Of a stretch of 64,000 nt of DNA, positions 1 to 10,324 are shown one piece after another. The position numbers and the translations under genes are program-made. The notes beneath the pieces are model-generated. The model searched no databases, had not been told where the DNA came from, and saw only the letters and a list, made by a program, of their open reading frames with translations. Source of the stretch: Bacteroidales bacterium UBA4116. GTDB taxonomy: Bacteria; Bacteroidota; Bacteroidia; Bacteroidales; Tannerellaceae. Location: positions 180,532-244,531 of the forward strand of contig DFXE01000002.1 in assembly GCA_002381645.1 (NCBI GenBank), given 5' to 3'. Numbering within the stretch: position 1 is the first letter of the stretch; every line of letters begins with the position of its first letter.

Positions 1-1332
1 GGCGGAAACGATCCATTGTAAAACAGAATTAATATTTTCGACAAAAAATCCGATCACCGTACTTATTACCACAACTAAAAATGAGATCAGGTAGCTGGCA
101 CGTATCTGGGTTTTAGCAGGAGCGCCGGGATTAATATATTTCAAATACACATCGTTTACAAGATAAGCCGGAGCCGCATTAACAGTGGAAGCAAATGTAG
201 ACATAAAAGCCGCCAGTAAACCGGCTAATAAAAGCCCTGCCAATCCTACCGGAACAAATTCACTGATAGCGCGGGGTAATATGGTTTCAAAATCAATAGC
301 CGATCCCATCGCGTTAAAATCTTCGCTGAAGAAAACGATAGCTAATACAGCAAATCCCATAATCATCAAATAACGGGGAATCAAAAGAATAACCGGAACG
401 GAACCACTCATAAGGGCGGCCTCTTTCGGGCTTTTACAAGCCAATATCTTTTGCATATCATAATTGGGAGCCGGACCCGCCATACTCAGGAATATTCCCT
501 TAAAAAGCATCATCATTACAAAAATGGCAAACAATCCGTATTGGTCGGCTGCAATTTTATCCATAACCGATGGTAAAAGATTGCTCCAGTCAAGGTCTAA
601 ATTCCATCCGAAGAAAGGGGTGTTCCATCCTTCCGGTACATGCGCAGCAAGCATCTCCGGGCTTACCTTCATCATAGCAATAACGGCTATAACAACACCG
701 GCAACCGTCATAATTCCAAACTGAACCACATCTGTCCATACAATACTCAGCATTCCACCCAGCATCACGTAAAATGTGGCAATGGTTGTAAAGAATATTC
801 CGTAAACGTGCGGTACATATTCCGGAGCTATATCAAAAGGCACATATTGTGATACAATTTCCCATGGAAAAAATATCTCCATAAATTTTCCTATACCGAT
901 AAAGCCATAACTTAAAAATCCCAATACTCCGATTACAGCATATAATATGACAATCGTATGCGAGAGGTTTGCCCCCCTTCCATATCCAAACCGGGTACGG
1001 ATCCATTCGGCACCGGTCAACACATTGGAACGTCGTAACCAGATCGAAAGGTATATCATGAGGAATATCTGATTAAATACAGGCCACAACCAGGGCACCC
1101 ACATACTTTTAAGCCCGTATACAAATGCGAGGTAAACCATCCACATCGTACCGGAAATATCGAACATTCCCGATGCGTTAGACAGGCCAAGCATATAAAA
1201 AGGTAAAGTTTTACCTCCTAAAAAATAAGAGTCCAGATTTTTCGATGCCCTTTTCTTGAGCATTAACCCGATAACAATCATCGCTACCAGATAAGCTGCA
1301 ATGATTAATACATCAATCAGTTGTAATTTCAT
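1..1332 (-). CDS. Sodium:solute symporter (SSS family), C-terminus cut by window edge
   Basis: Reading the minus strand from an ATG at 1332 gives 444 codons without a stop, running off the left edge. The protein starts MKLQLIDVLIIAAYLVAMIV and has a long series of hydrophobic helices, with SYFLGGKTLPFYMLGLSN near the N-terminus and SMAGPAPNYDMQ further on, both typical of the SLC5/SSS fold. It should import a sugar, amino acid or organic acid with Na+ across the inner membrane. The substrate cannot be read from the sequence. It is divergent from the metallopeptidase at 1488, with 155 bp between them. Family call is firm; substrate unknown. Confidence 0.9.
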   Translation of the reverse strand, partial: MKLQLIDVLIIAAYLVAMIVIGLMLKKRASKNLDSYFLGGKTLPFYMLGLSNASGMFDISGTMWMVYLAFVYGLKSMWVPWLWPVFNQIFLMIYLSIWLRRSNVLTGAEWIRTRFGYGRGANLSHTIVILYAVIGVLGFLSYGFIGIGKFMEIFFPWEIVSQYVPFDIAPEYVPHVYGIFFTTIATFYVMLGGMLSIVWTDVVQFGIMTVAGVVIAVIAMMKVSPEMLAAHVPEGWNTPFFGWNLDLDWSNLLPSVMDKIAADQYGLFAIFVMMMLFKGIFLSMAGPAPNYDMQKILACKSPKEAALMSGSVPVILLIPRYLMIMGFAVLAIVFFSEDFNAMGSAIDFETILPRAISEFVPVGLAGLLLAGLLAAFMSTFASTVNAAPAYLVNDVYLKYINPGAPAKTQIRASYLISFLVVVISTVIGFFVENINSVLQWIVSA

Positions 1333-1450
1333 GGATTAAGATATTCTTTATTTTCAAGATGCAAAGATAAAAAAACATTCAGTCTGTCAAACCGTTTGAT
1401 CAGGCCATTTGGTATTTATCGGGATTGTGCGTAAACATTTATCTTTTGTG

Positions 1451-1458
1451 TATGTTTG
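1451..1458 (+). promoter_or_regulatory. Candidate -7 element TATGTTTG for the metallopeptidase gene
   Basis: TATGTTTG matches the Bacteroidota sigma-ABfr -7 consensus TAnnTTTG and ends 29 bp before the ATG at 1488. A TTG at 1425-1427 could serve as the -33 element, although the 23 bp spacer is a little long. Assignment rests on motif and position only. Confidence 0.4.
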
Positions 1459-1487
1459 TATATTAAAATAATATAATTCATATAACG

Positions 1488-2339
1488 ATGAGACTTGACG
1501 GCAGGCGGGAAAGTACAAATGTAGACGATCAACGCGGAAAAAGAATGACCGGTGCTTCTTTAGGGATTGGCGGTACAATAATAGTTGGTTTGATCATATG
1601 GCTTATGGGAGGAAATCCATTGGCTTTCTTCACTCAACAGGCAGTACAGAGCATTTCAACCGAAGATAATTATACACCCTCGGCTGAGAACGAAGCGGCG
1701 GCTACTTTTGCGCGGCAGATCCTTGCGGGAACGGAAGATGTATGGACACAAATATTCGAACAAAACGGCTCAAGTTATACCCCTCCGCGCATGGTATTGT
1801 TCAGTGGCGCAGTCAGGTCGGGTTGCGGATCTGCTTCATCATCCACCGGACCCTTTTACTGTTCAGTGGATCAAACGGTTTATATCGACCTTACCTTTTT
1901 TCATGAAATGGAAAACCGGTTAAATGCGGGAGGCGATTTTGCCTATGCCTATGTTATCGCACATGAAGTCGGACATCATGTACAATATCTTATGGGGACT
2001 TTAGAGCAGGTCAACCAACAGCAACAACGAGTCAATCAGACCGAAAGCAACCAGCTTAACGTAAGACTGGAATTGCAGGCCGACTTCTATGCAGGCGTTT
2101 GGGCCTATCATGATAATCAGAACTTCAATTCAATAGAAGAAGGTGATATTGAAGAAGGACTCAATGCAGCTACACAGATTGGTGACGACCGGCTGCAAAT
2201 GCAGTCGCAAGGATACGTTGTTCCGGACGCTTTCAATCATGGCACGTCCGCCCAACGTAAACGCTGGCTTAAAAAAGGTCTCCAAACGGGAAATATAGCC
2301 GATGGAGATACCTTTTCCATTCCTTATTCGCAGTTGTAA
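1488..2339 (+). CDS. Neutral zinc metallopeptidase (YpfJ family)
   Basis: The 283-residue protein has a short cytoplasmic N-terminus rich in Arg and Asp (MRLDGRRESTNVDD), one membrane segment at about residues 24-42 and a soluble domain. The zinc-binding motif HEVGH is at residues 159-163, and ELQADFYAGVW about 50 residues later supplies the expected downstream acidic ligand. These are the hallmarks of the YpfJ-type neutral zinc metallopeptidase family, whose physiological substrates are poorly known. Length is normal. The stop codon directly abuts the stop of the convergent rhamnosidase gene at 2340. Family call is strong; role unknown. Confidence 0.9.
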   Translation: MRLDGRRESTNVDDQRGKRMTGASLGIGGTIIVGLIIWLMGGNPLAFFTQQAVQSISTEDNYTPSAENEAAATFARQILAGTEDVWTQIFEQNGSSYTPPRMVLFSGAVRSGCGSASSSTGPFYCSVDQTVYIDLTFFHEMENRLNAGGDFAYAYVIAHEVGHHVQYLMGTLEQVNQQQQRVNQTESNQLNVRLELQADFYAGVWAYHDNQNFNSIEEGDIEEGLNAATQIGDDRLQMQSQGYVVPDAFNHGTSAQRKRWLKKGLQTGNIADGDTFSIPYSQL

Positions 2340-5084
2340 CTATAACTTTGCAGAAAAATTATAATTGCCCGACGGGACTTTAAATATGGCGTATTTTCCC
2401 TGTACGCTGATAAATTCGGCACCCTGCCCTGTTATTTTGTTTTTATCCTTATCACTTATTCCGGATTCACCAAGTGGAATATGTACCAAGGCTGAGGTAT
2501 TACAGGGTATGCTAATCTCCCAGCTGAAATTCTCAGCATTCTTTTTCCATGAACTTTTAATGAGTCCGTGAACCGAATGATAGGAGGCGTTTACATAAGA
2601 TAAGTCATCAAACAGGCAAGGCTTCATTTCTATTTCTTTAAAACCTGTACTTCCCGTCATATTGCGGATGCCTCCGAGATATTCATAAAACCAGACTACC
2701 AGGTCGCCCAGTAACATTACATGATTTGCCGAATTCATCGCCGGGTCAGCCGTATCACCGTTCCATAGTTCCCAGATGGTCGTTGCGCCTTTTTCAACCA
2801 TATAACCCCAACTGGGGTAATCCCGGTTTGTTGCGATCTTCCAGGCAATCTCCGGCCGGCCATAATCGGAGAGTCCCCGCATAAGCCACTGGATACCTAC
2901 AAGTCCGGTGCTGACATGTCCGTTAAATTCACCCATTGTCTTCTCTACAATATTCCGGAATACCCCTTCTTTGTACGCATCCGGTACCATTCCATAGCAC
3001 AGAGGCAGTAAGTTAGCCGTTACCGTATTATTACTGTACTGCATGGTCTGCTTATTTAGAAACTTTGCATTAAATGCCTCCCTTACGACAAGGCTTTGTT
3101 CATTGAAATTCTTTGCTTCTTCCGGCTTATCCAGTATGTTGGCAAAACGTTCCAACAGGTGTAACATCCGGTAATAAAAGGTCGTTCCCAACACTGCGGC
3201 TTCCGTTTTACGGGCAGGATCCTGCGAATGTATCATTTCCGGCTTTTCGGGGGGCATACACCAATCTCCATAGGTATCTTTCGTCATTATATGATCAACC
3301 ATATACTTATCGCGCATGTAATTCATCCATTTCTTCATTGATTCATAATGTTTCACAATAGGTTCTTTATTCCCGTATTGTTCATACAGCATGTTTGCAA
3401 TAATAAGGTAAGCGCCCGGCCAGGTCATATTATCGGAATATATACTCCAATAATTAGGGGCTACATCCGGCACACTTCCGTCTTCCCGCTGAGCCTGTTC
3501 AATATCGTCCAGCCATTTAGAGTATAAAACGTTATTATCGAAAATAAAGCTTTCTCCGTGTGAGCCTACCGCACGGTCGCCCAGCCAACCCATGCGTTCG
3601 TCGCGCTGCGGACAGTCGGTGGGCATACCGCGGTAATTTCCCCGTATTCCCCAGTACGCGTTTTTATAGATCTGGTTAATGGTAGGATCAGACGTTTCGA
3701 AATGTCCCGTTACTTCCATTTCATCATAAACGACCTGTCCTTCGAAGTTATCCAAAGTTGGCTTTCCCGGAAAACCCGTTATTTCCACATACCTGAAGCC
3801 ATGATAAGTAAAAGACGGTTCCCATATCTCCTCCTTGTCGCTTTTCAGCGTATATTTATCTGTTACCAATGCACTTCTCAGGTTATCCATATATAAGGTT
3901 CCGTCTTCTTTGAGCAATTCGGCGAAACGCAGTTGTATCTGGTCGCCCGGTTTGCCATTCAGCTTCATGCGCAACCAGCCCACCATATTCTGTCCCATAT
4001 CCAAAATGAACACTCCCGGATTTGTTTCGTGAATAGCTACCGGTCGCAAGACTTCCATAACTTTCATATTACGGTTTAATTGCGCTTCTAATCTACCTCC
4101 CGGCGCATCCACCAATTCAGCCGCCACCCATTGTGAATCGTCAAATGACGGGGTATTCCATCCGGGCATCTCCATCCGGGCGTCATATTCTTCTCCGTCG
4201 AACTCATTGTTTGAGCGAATAGGTCCCCGGGCTGTTACCTTCCAACTGTTGTTAGTTGTAATCGTTTCCGATGTCAACCCGTCAGCATAGTCTATTTCCA
4301 ATTGAAGAATCATTTTAGGATATCCAAAATGCCGGACACCCGGAATGCGCATAGAGAAATAACGTCCGTTACCTAAAACCACCCCTATGGCATTATTTCC
4401 CCCGGATAATAATCCGGTTACATCGAACGTATTATATTTAACGACCTTTGTATAATCTGTTGGTGTAGGTGAAAATACATGTCCGCCAATACGTTTCCCA
4501 TTGATATATGCTTCATAAAAGCCAATCCCCGAGATATATAATGTGGCTTTTTTTATTTCCTGTTTTTCCAGAGTGAATTCTTTGCGCAGGTAACGTGCCG
4601 ACAACCGGGTTTTTCCCTCCAATACATCATCAGGAAAACTTTTGTCTAAACCAATCCATTTAGCTCTCCAGTCATCGTCGTGTAACAAACCCATTGTCCA
4701 CACAGCCGGTTGACTCCATCCTGATATTCCTTTATTTGTGGTAACTTTTACTTTCCAATAGCATTCCATACGGCTTTCAAGTTTACTGCCGGCATAGACA
4801 ACACCTATCGAGTTATCGGAATTTACTTCTTCAGAATCCCACAGGTCGCCTTCATCTGCATTAAGTTTTTCTAATGACGACGCAATCAGTACGTGGTAAG
4901 AGAGTTGCTTTACATCTTTGCTTTGTGATGTTATTTCCCAGCTTAAAACCGGCAACAAAGAAGCTATACCTGTCGGATCGACAAGTTTTTCACAACGAAG
5001 ATTTTCTATCGCAATTTCTGCCTTTTCCTTGCATGATGACAATAAAAGGCTTATAAACAGATAAATAAATAATAGCTTTTTCAT
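2340..5084 (-). CDS. Alpha-L-rhamnosidase, GH78 (lipoprotein)
   Basis: I start this at the ATG at 5084, giving 914 aa: from there the protein begins MKKLLFIYLFISLLLSSC, a clear lipoprotein signal with lipobox LSSC. The frame stays open for 18 codons upstream, but that would bury the signal. An N-terminal Fn3-like domain and a beta-sandwich precede the (alpha/alpha)6 catalytic domain, which carries PTDCPQRDERMGWLGD at about residues 486-502, the GH78 signature holding the general acid. A C-terminal beta domain follows. It should release terminal alpha-L-rhamnose at the cell surface or in the periplasm. It lies just after SusD, but a hairpin at 5138-5173 separates them, so it may be expressed at a lower level or from its own promoter. 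Confidence 0.93.
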   Translation of the reverse strand: MKKLLFIYLFISLLLSSCKEKAEIAIENLRCEKLVDPTGIASLLPVLSWEITSQSKDVKQLSYHVLIASSLEKLNADEGDLWDSEEVNSDNSIGVVYAGSKLESRMECYWKVKVTTNKGISGWSQPAVWTMGLLHDDDWRAKWIGLDKSFPDDVLEGKTRLSARYLRKEFTLEKQEIKKATLYISGIGFYEAYINGKRIGGHVFSPTPTDYTKVVKYNTFDVTGLLSGGNNAIGVVLGNGRYFSMRIPGVRHFGYPKMILQLEIDYADGLTSETITTNNSWKVTARGPIRSNNEFDGEEYDARMEMPGWNTPSFDDSQWVAAELVDAPGGRLEAQLNRNMKVMEVLRPVAIHETNPGVFILDMGQNMVGWLRMKLNGKPGDQIQLRFAELLKEDGTLYMDNLRSALVTDKYTLKSDKEEIWEPSFTYHGFRYVEITGFPGKPTLDNFEGQVVYDEMEVTGHFETSDPTINQIYKNAYWGIRGNYRGMPTDCPQRDERMGWLGDRAVGSHGESFIFDNNVLYSKWLDDIEQAQREDGSVPDVAPNYWSIYSDNMTWPGAYLIIANMLYEQYGNKEPIVKHYESMKKWMNYMRDKYMVDHIMTKDTYGDWCMPPEKPEMIHSQDPARKTEAAVLGTTFYYRMLHLLERFANILDKPEEAKNFNEQSLVVREAFNAKFLNKQTMQYSNNTVTANLLPLCYGMVPDAYKEGVFRNIVEKTMGEFNGHVSTGLVGIQWLMRGLSDYGRPEIAWKIATNRDYPSWGYMVEKGATTIWELWNGDTADPAMNSANHVMLLGDLVVWFYEYLGGIRNMTGSTGFKEIEMKPCLFDDLSYVNASYHSVHGLIKSSWKKNAENFSWEISIPCNTSALVHIPLGESGISDKDKNKITGQGAEFISVQGKYAIFKVPSGNYNFSAKL

Positions 5085-5137
5085 TATACAGACTTTAGAT
5101 TTATGTTTAAAGAAACTGATTTTTTGGTTTGAAAACA

Positions 5138-5173
5138 AATCAAGTTGCCTTAATTATTATCGGCAACTTGATT
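5138..5173 (-). terminator. Hairpin after susD (terminator or processing site)
   Basis: AATCAAGTTGCC at 5138-5149 pairs perfectly with GGCAACTTGATT at 5162-5173 (12 bp stem, 12 nt loop). On the minus strand it follows the SusD stop at 5187 and is followed by TTGTTTTC. This is a plausible intrinsic or partial terminator between susD and the GH78 gene. Confidence 0.65.
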
Positions 5174-5186
5174 TTGTTAGTTTCTA

Positions 5187-6761
5187 TCAGGACCAGCCAT
5201 CATTATTGGGGAATCCGTTTAGCCGGCATTCACGCTCAGGAATCGGAAATAATAACTTATATGGTTTGATATCATATGCTGCGTCAATCAAATGACACAC
5301 CTGTCCGAGTTTGCGGGCTGCTTCCCTTAACCGTTCTTTTTCTTTTTTTCCATGTTCCGTCATAATTTCAATTGCACGTCCGGTTCGTAATAATTGATAC
5401 CAGCGGTGATTTTCGAAAGCAACTTCCACACGTATTTCCTTAAATATAGCTTCACGAAGGAACGCCTGGTCGGAGTTTGTTATTTCATCGAGCCCGGCCC
5501 GTTTCCTGACATCATTGAGCAGAGGTAACGCTTCGCTTCCTTTTCCAATTTCATTCAGTGCTTCGGCTAAAATTAATTTTACGTATGCATAACGGTATAC
5601 GGGAAAATTCTCGTCTGCACGCCCGTTAATTGTATAAGGTGGATGATAATACTTTTTGATGTATACGGCCGAATCTCCTCCAATTGACAGGTTTCCTCCA
5701 AATGATTCCTGATACACCCTGTTAGCCGGATCAACAAAGAAATCAATGGATGCCTCTTTCCTTAAGTCGCCGGGCTCGTAAGCCAAAAGCATATCTAACG
5801 TGGGAGTGTTTGTTCCCGCCATGGCACCGGTCCATGCCGGATTGATTAAAGCCGCCCTCGAGTCACGCGGAGCAAAGCTGAATATATAGCTTGAATTCTC
5901 ACCATCCAGTGAAGCACTGAATTGAATTTCAAATATAGATTCAATATTATTTTTATTCTGCGTATCGAATACCCGCGCATACGCATCCTCTCCTCTTACC
6001 AGATCATAACCCAGTTTGGTTACTTCCGTCAACGCCGCTACCGCATTCTGATAATCATGTAGCGTCAGATGTATTTCCCCCATCAGTGTATACGCGGCTC
6101 CTTTTGTCAATCTGCCCTTATCGGCATCATTATCGTATTTCACCGGAAGATTTTCAATAGCAAAATTCACATCACCCTTCATAAAGGTGTATAATTCATC
6201 TACGGATGCTTTCTGTGCCGTAAAAGCATCGCCGGGTCCTGAGGTGTGTTTATCACGGAGAGGTACCTCGCCATACAGGCGAACCAAATGGAAATAGAGG
6301 AAAGCACGTATAAATTTTGCTTCTCCTTCATACTGTGTACCTTTTTCCGGCGTAGAGAATTCAACGTTTCCAATATTATCAATAACGGCATTGGCCTGCT
6401 GGATGCCGCGATAAAGCGTATTCCACACGTCCTGATTATAAATATTGGATGCTGTCATCAAAAAGTCGTTGATATCCTCCCGTTGCTGTACTCCCCTGTC
6501 TGTCTCGAAATACTGGAAATCCGTATTATCCGACCTCATTTCAGTCAGGGTATAAATAGCATTATTACCCGAACTATTATATAAGGACTGAAGTACATTG
6601 TATATGCCATTAACGGCGCTACCAATTTGTTCTTCCGTTTTATAATATGTTTTATCACTTGCGAAAGTATGCGGGTCAACATTTAATTTATCGCTGCAAC
6701 CTGTTAATATGATCAGGATAAGCAGCAGCATATGTTTAATTATCTTTTTCATATAGCTCAT
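5187..6761 (-). CDS. SusD/RagB family nutrient-binding lipoprotein (rhamnoside locus)
   Basis: This 524-aa lipoprotein has an N-terminal signal ending in LTGC (MKKIIKHMLLLILIILTGC starts at codon 4, so 6752 is an equally good start). The SusD-like N-terminal TPR region has the typical YYKTEEQIGSAVNGIYNVLQ and GEAKFIRAFLYFHLVRLYGEVPL stretches. The C-terminal RagB/SusD domain ends in LFPIPERECRLNGFPNNDGW, the usual family ending. It caps the SusC barrel at the cell surface and binds oligosaccharide. It begins 7 bp after the SusC stop and is surely co-transcribed with it. Length is normal. Confidence 0.95.
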   Translation of the reverse strand: MSYMKKIIKHMLLLILIILTGCSDKLNVDPHTFASDKTYYKTEEQIGSAVNGIYNVLQSLYNSSGNNAIYTLTEMRSDNTDFQYFETDRGVQQREDINDFLMTASNIYNQDVWNTLYRGIQQANAVIDNIGNVEFSTPEKGTQYEGEAKFIRAFLYFHLVRLYGEVPLRDKHTSGPGDAFTAQKASVDELYTFMKGDVNFAIENLPVKYDNDADKGRLTKGAAYTLMGEIHLTLHDYQNAVAALTEVTKLGYDLVRGEDAYARVFDTQNKNNIESIFEIQFSASLDGENSSYIFSFAPRDSRAALINPAWTGAMAGTNTPTLDMLLAYEPGDLRKEASIDFFVDPANRVYQESFGGNLSIGGDSAVYIKKYYHPPYTINGRADENFPVYRYAYVKLILAEALNEIGKGSEALPLLNDVRKRAGLDEITNSDQAFLREAIFKEIRVEVAFENHRWYQLLRTGRAIEIMTEHGKKEKERLREAARKLGQVCHLIDAAYDIKPYKLLFPIPERECRLNGFPNNDGWS

Positions 6762-6768
6762 CGTATTT

Positions 6769-9700
6769 TTAAAAAGTTAAGTTTACTCCTAAAGAATATG
6801 TTCTCGGAACAGGGTATGCCGTGTAATCAACTCCCGGAACCATGGTTCCCGATTTTGACCCGCTCGTTCCATAATTGGTTACTTCCGGATTACCATCGTA
6901 ACCTGTGATAAGGAACGCATTCTGAATACTGAAATAAACACGCGCATTCGACAAAATCCGCCCTATTCCATTACTGAAAGTGTAACCCAGTGTAATATTC
7001 TTTACCCACAGGTAATCGTTATCGATTACCCAATCCGAATTCACATCACGATACATTACCCGTCCTCTGCTCGTACCCGATGCCGTAGGTATACGTCCGT
7101 TACCCGGCTGGCTCTCCGAACGGTATCTGTTTGCCATATCTTTTGTCACATTGAAAATACCGTCGGTATTATGAGTATATTCATACTGGGTTTTCAGCAA
7201 CTGTCCGCCTACCGCACCCGTCATCTGTATCCGGAGATCAAGGTTTTTATAGATAAGCGTATTCGTTATACCAAAGGTAAAATCAGGATATGGGTCGCCA
7301 ATAATATCGAAATCATTTACAGCTGTTATGTCCCCGCTTCCATCGACGTCCTTTACTTTCAGGTTTCCGGCAATGGCGCCCGGGAATTTCGGCACGTTCG
7401 GATCGTCTATCTCCGCCTGTGTGTATAAACCTTCCACTACATAGCCATAAAATAAACCTAATGGTTTTCCTACCATCGTAATATGCGTAGGGTTTTGTTC
7501 GCCACTGAAACCGGTTAAAATAGGCGCATTATCACGTCCCAATGAAATCACCTTATTTTTATTAAATGCAATATTTGCATTCGTAGTCCACATAAAATCA
7601 GAAGTGCGGATATTACGGCTGTTCACACTGATTTCAAGCCCGGTATTCTGTAAATTTCCGTTATTCTCTTTGGCAGTAGTGTAACCGGATGACGCAGGCA
7701 ATTCTACGTCGAGGAGTAAATCCTTGGTATTTCTTTTATAGAAGTCGACCAATAATAAGACACGGTCATTCAATATTCCGAAATCAATACCGGCATTCCA
7801 TTCGTAAACTCTTTCCCAGCCCAAATTCGGATTCCCTACTTTTTCCATCTGACGTCCTCCGGCCAGTGAATTATGGAACACATAATTGGATTTGGTAATC
7901 TGGCTCATATAGGTATAATTACCAATCTGGAAGTTGCCTGCCAACCCATAGGATGCTCTTAACTTCAGGTCGCTCAACCACTTTACATCCTTCAGGAAAT
8001 ATTCTTCGGAAAGTCGCCAGCCTATAGATCCCGACGGAAACATACCCCAACGGTTATCCTCTCCAAAACGTGATGAACCATCGCGACGGATTGTAGCCGT
8101 TAATAAATATTTTTGCTTATAATTATAGGTAGCCCTTGCCAGGTACGATATCAACGACCAGTCTTCAATCGATGTCCCCCAGGTTCCGATCCGGGATGCC
8201 GCATTCATGGTATGTACTTCATCCGATGTATAATCATTCCCTGTAAAATCTCCGCTTTGGTTGGTTTGCGTCTGATAGGTAAATCCTAAAAGCGCGGTAA
8301 AGGAATGATTGCCTATTTGTTTGTCGTATGTAAATGTATTTTCACTTGACCAGTTAAGATAAGATTGCTGGTAGTAGCGGCTCCAGGGAATAGTAGGGGG
8401 AGACTGGTTCGTTTCGCCTATTGTGGAAGGCCTGAACGATCTGTAATTACTTCCCGACCAGTCGGCATTAAATGCTGTTTTGAATTTAAGCCCCCTGATA
8501 AATTCGTATTCTGCGAACAAGGTTGCTATCAGTCGTTGGGCTTCCGTATTCTGGTCGATCTCCTTCATGGATTGAACCGGGTTCTGATAACGCCAGGCTA
8601 CTCCCGCCCCGTCATCGATCATTTCATTATATGATCCGTCCGGCTTGTATACCGGGGGGATCGGATTAGCTGCCGCCGCCCATCCTAATTCGGTAGAGCG
8701 TCCGTCGCCTCCCATCATGTCACGGGTCTTTTTAGTAAAGGTTGGTGCAAGGCTTAATCCTAAGTTCAAGCCTTTCAAAAGGTTAGCATCTACATTTGCC
8801 CTGGCAGAGAAACGCTGGTAATCCGTATTGATCACAACACCGCTCTGATTGGTATAGCCTGCCGAAACATACGACATGATCTTTTCATTACCTCCGCTCA
8901 CACTCAGGTTTATTTCATTTACAGGAGCTATACGGGTGAGTTCGTCAAACCAATCCGTGCCTTTACCTAATGCTTCCGGATTCCTGTACAATTCAGGCAC
9001 TTCCAGTCCGTTGTCTTCAAAACGTTCTTTCTGGAACTGTGCAAACTCCTGCGCATTCATCATATTTGGTTTTTCTTGTGGTATCACCTGTTGCAATCCG
9101 GTGAAAGCGCTTACCTGTACGCGCGGCGCACCGGTTTGGCCCCTGCGCGTAGTGACCAGTATTACACCATTTGCACCACGTGAACCGTAAATAGCTGTTG
9201 CCGAGGCATCTTTCAGAATGGTTATGGATGCAATATCCTGGGGTGGAATATCATTGATCGGATTGGATTTTTGCGAAGAGGTGGATGGCAAGGCAAATCC
9301 GTCGACAACGTATAAAGGCTGGCTATCTGCTCCCACGGCACCAAGCCCGCGTATCTGGATCTGTGGTCCGCCTCCCGGTATGCCGTTCGAGCTATTGATC
9401 ATCACACCGGCAACCTGACCGGATAATGCCTGGTCTAAACCCGTCACAGGCATTTCTTTTACATTTTTCATACTGATATTAGCCACAGATGTTGTCACAT
9501 CACGAGCACGCTGAGTACCGTATCCTACAACCACCACTTCGTCGAGTGATTGAGAATCTTCCGTTAACCGGAGTGTTAAAGCTGTCCGATTGTCTACTGC
9601 GATTTCCTGTGTGTTATAACCGATATAGGAAACCAGTAAAATGGCTCTTTCTGCAACAGCCAACGTAAATTTACCGTCCATATCCGTAATGGTACCATTT

Positions 9701-10194
9701 GTGGTCCCCTTTTCGGATATGTTAGCCCCGATTACCGGATCTCCTCTTTCGTCAATGACTACTCCGGAAATCGTTTTCCTGTCCTGCCCGGTTATTCCCG
9801 CTATAGATGCGGATCTGTTCTGACTGCCGGTTTTCGCTAACAGTATATATTTATTTTCTATCTCATAACTTATATCCGTATTTCCAAATGCAATATCCAG
9901 CAATGAGGTAATTTTTACTGTTTTGTCCTGTAAACTGACCTGTCTGTCGGTGTCTACGTCGCGGTTCCTGAATAAAACCAGATATTCGGTTTGATTCTCG
10001 ATTTCGGAGATAATATCCCGTATGGTAGGCCGGTCCGTACCTATTTTTATAAAAGTATTTTGTGCTTCCGTCTCAACCGCAAGCAGTGGGAAGACACATA
10101 CGAATAGCATGAAAAGTGATATTCTCATAATTCTAAAATATTCCTTAATGATTTTATGCACACTAAAGAGTAGTAACAAAGTTTTAAATTTCAT
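6769..10194 (-). CDS. SusC/RagA TonB-linked outer membrane transporter with STN signalling domain
   Basis: The 1141-aa protein has a signal region (about residues 20-45), an STN domain (about 48-120) that contacts an anti-sigma factor, a CarboxypepD_reg-like beta domain (about 142-225), the TonB-box-like VVVGYGTQ, a plug containing LYVVDGF and SATAIYGSRGANGVI, and a long beta-barrel ending YSLGVNLTF. It imports oligosaccharide with TonB energy. The STN domain plus the neighbouring FecR (10325) and ECF sigma (14498) indicate trans-envelope transcriptional control. Neighbouring GH78 enzymes suggest a rhamnose-containing substrate. The true start could be the internal Met at residue 23. Confidence 0.96.
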   Translation of the reverse strand: MKFKTLLLLFSVHKIIKEYFRIMRISLFMLFVCVFPLLAVETEAQNTFIKIGTDRPTIRDIISEIENQTEYLVLFRNRDVDTDRQVSLQDKTVKITSLLDIAFGNTDISYEIENKYILLAKTGSQNRSASIAGITGQDRKTISGVVIDERGDPVIGANISEKGTTNGTITDMDGKFTLAVAERAILLVSYIGYNTQEIAVDNRTALTLRLTEDSQSLDEVVVVGYGTQRARDVTTSVANISMKNVKEMPVTGLDQALSGQVAGVMINSSNGIPGGGPQIQIRGLGAVGADSQPLYVVDGFALPSTSSQKSNPINDIPPQDIASITILKDASATAIYGSRGANGVILVTTRRGQTGAPRVQVSAFTGLQQVIPQEKPNMMNAQEFAQFQKERFEDNGLEVPELYRNPEALGKGTDWFDELTRIAPVNEINLSVSGGNEKIMSYVSAGYTNQSGVVINTDYQRFSARANVDANLLKGLNLGLSLAPTFTKKTRDMMGGDGRSTELGWAAAANPIPPVYKPDGSYNEMIDDGAGVAWRYQNPVQSMKEIDQNTEAQRLIATLFAEYEFIRGLKFKTAFNADWSGSNYRSFRPSTIGETNQSPPTIPWSRYYQQSYLNWSSENTFTYDKQIGNHSFTALLGFTYQTQTNQSGDFTGNDYTSDEVHTMNAASRIGTWGTSIEDWSLISYLARATYNYKQKYLLTATIRRDGSSRFGEDNRWGMFPSGSIGWRLSEEYFLKDVKWLSDLKLRASYGLAGNFQIGNYTYMSQITKSNYVFHNSLAGGRQMEKVGNPNLGWERVYEWNAGIDFGILNDRVLLLVDFYKRNTKDLLLDVELPASSGYTTAKENNGNLQNTGLEISVNSRNIRTSDFMWTTNANIAFNKNKVISLGRDNAPILTGFSGEQNPTHITMVGKPLGLFYGYVVEGLYTQAEIDDPNVPKFPGAIAGNLKVKDVDGSGDITAVNDFDIIGDPYPDFTFGITNTLIYKNLDLRIQMTGAVGGQLLKTQYEYTHNTDGIFNVTKDMANRYRSESQPGNGRIPTASGTSRGRVMYRDVNSDWVIDNDYLWVKNITLGYTFSNGIGRILSNARVYFSIQNAFLITGYDGNPEVTNYGTSGSKSGTMVPGVDYTAYPVPRTYSLGVNLTF

Positions 10195-10255
10195 ATCTTT
10201 GCTAATTGTTAAGTAAGTACTAAGTATATTCTCACTGGTATTTTCTTTCCATTTT

Positions 10256-10285
10256 TAACGGCAGATGTTCCAGCATTTGCCGTTA
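10256..10285. other. Stable hairpin between fecR and susC
   Basis: TAACGGCAGATG at 10256-10267 pairs with CATTTGCCGTTA at 10274-10285 (12 pairs, one of them G-U) around a TTCCAG loop. No T-tract follows on the minus strand, so it is not a classical terminator. It lies in the leader between FecR and SusC and could be an RNA-processing or stability element. Confidence 0.5.
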
Positions 10286-10324
10286 CTTATTATAAATTGT
10301 TTCTCATAGGCATTTCATTTTTCG

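Noticed and set aside
464..852. Two overlapping open frames on the plus strand
   Set aside because: Antisense to the sodium:solute symporter, which is open across the whole stretch on the minus strand.
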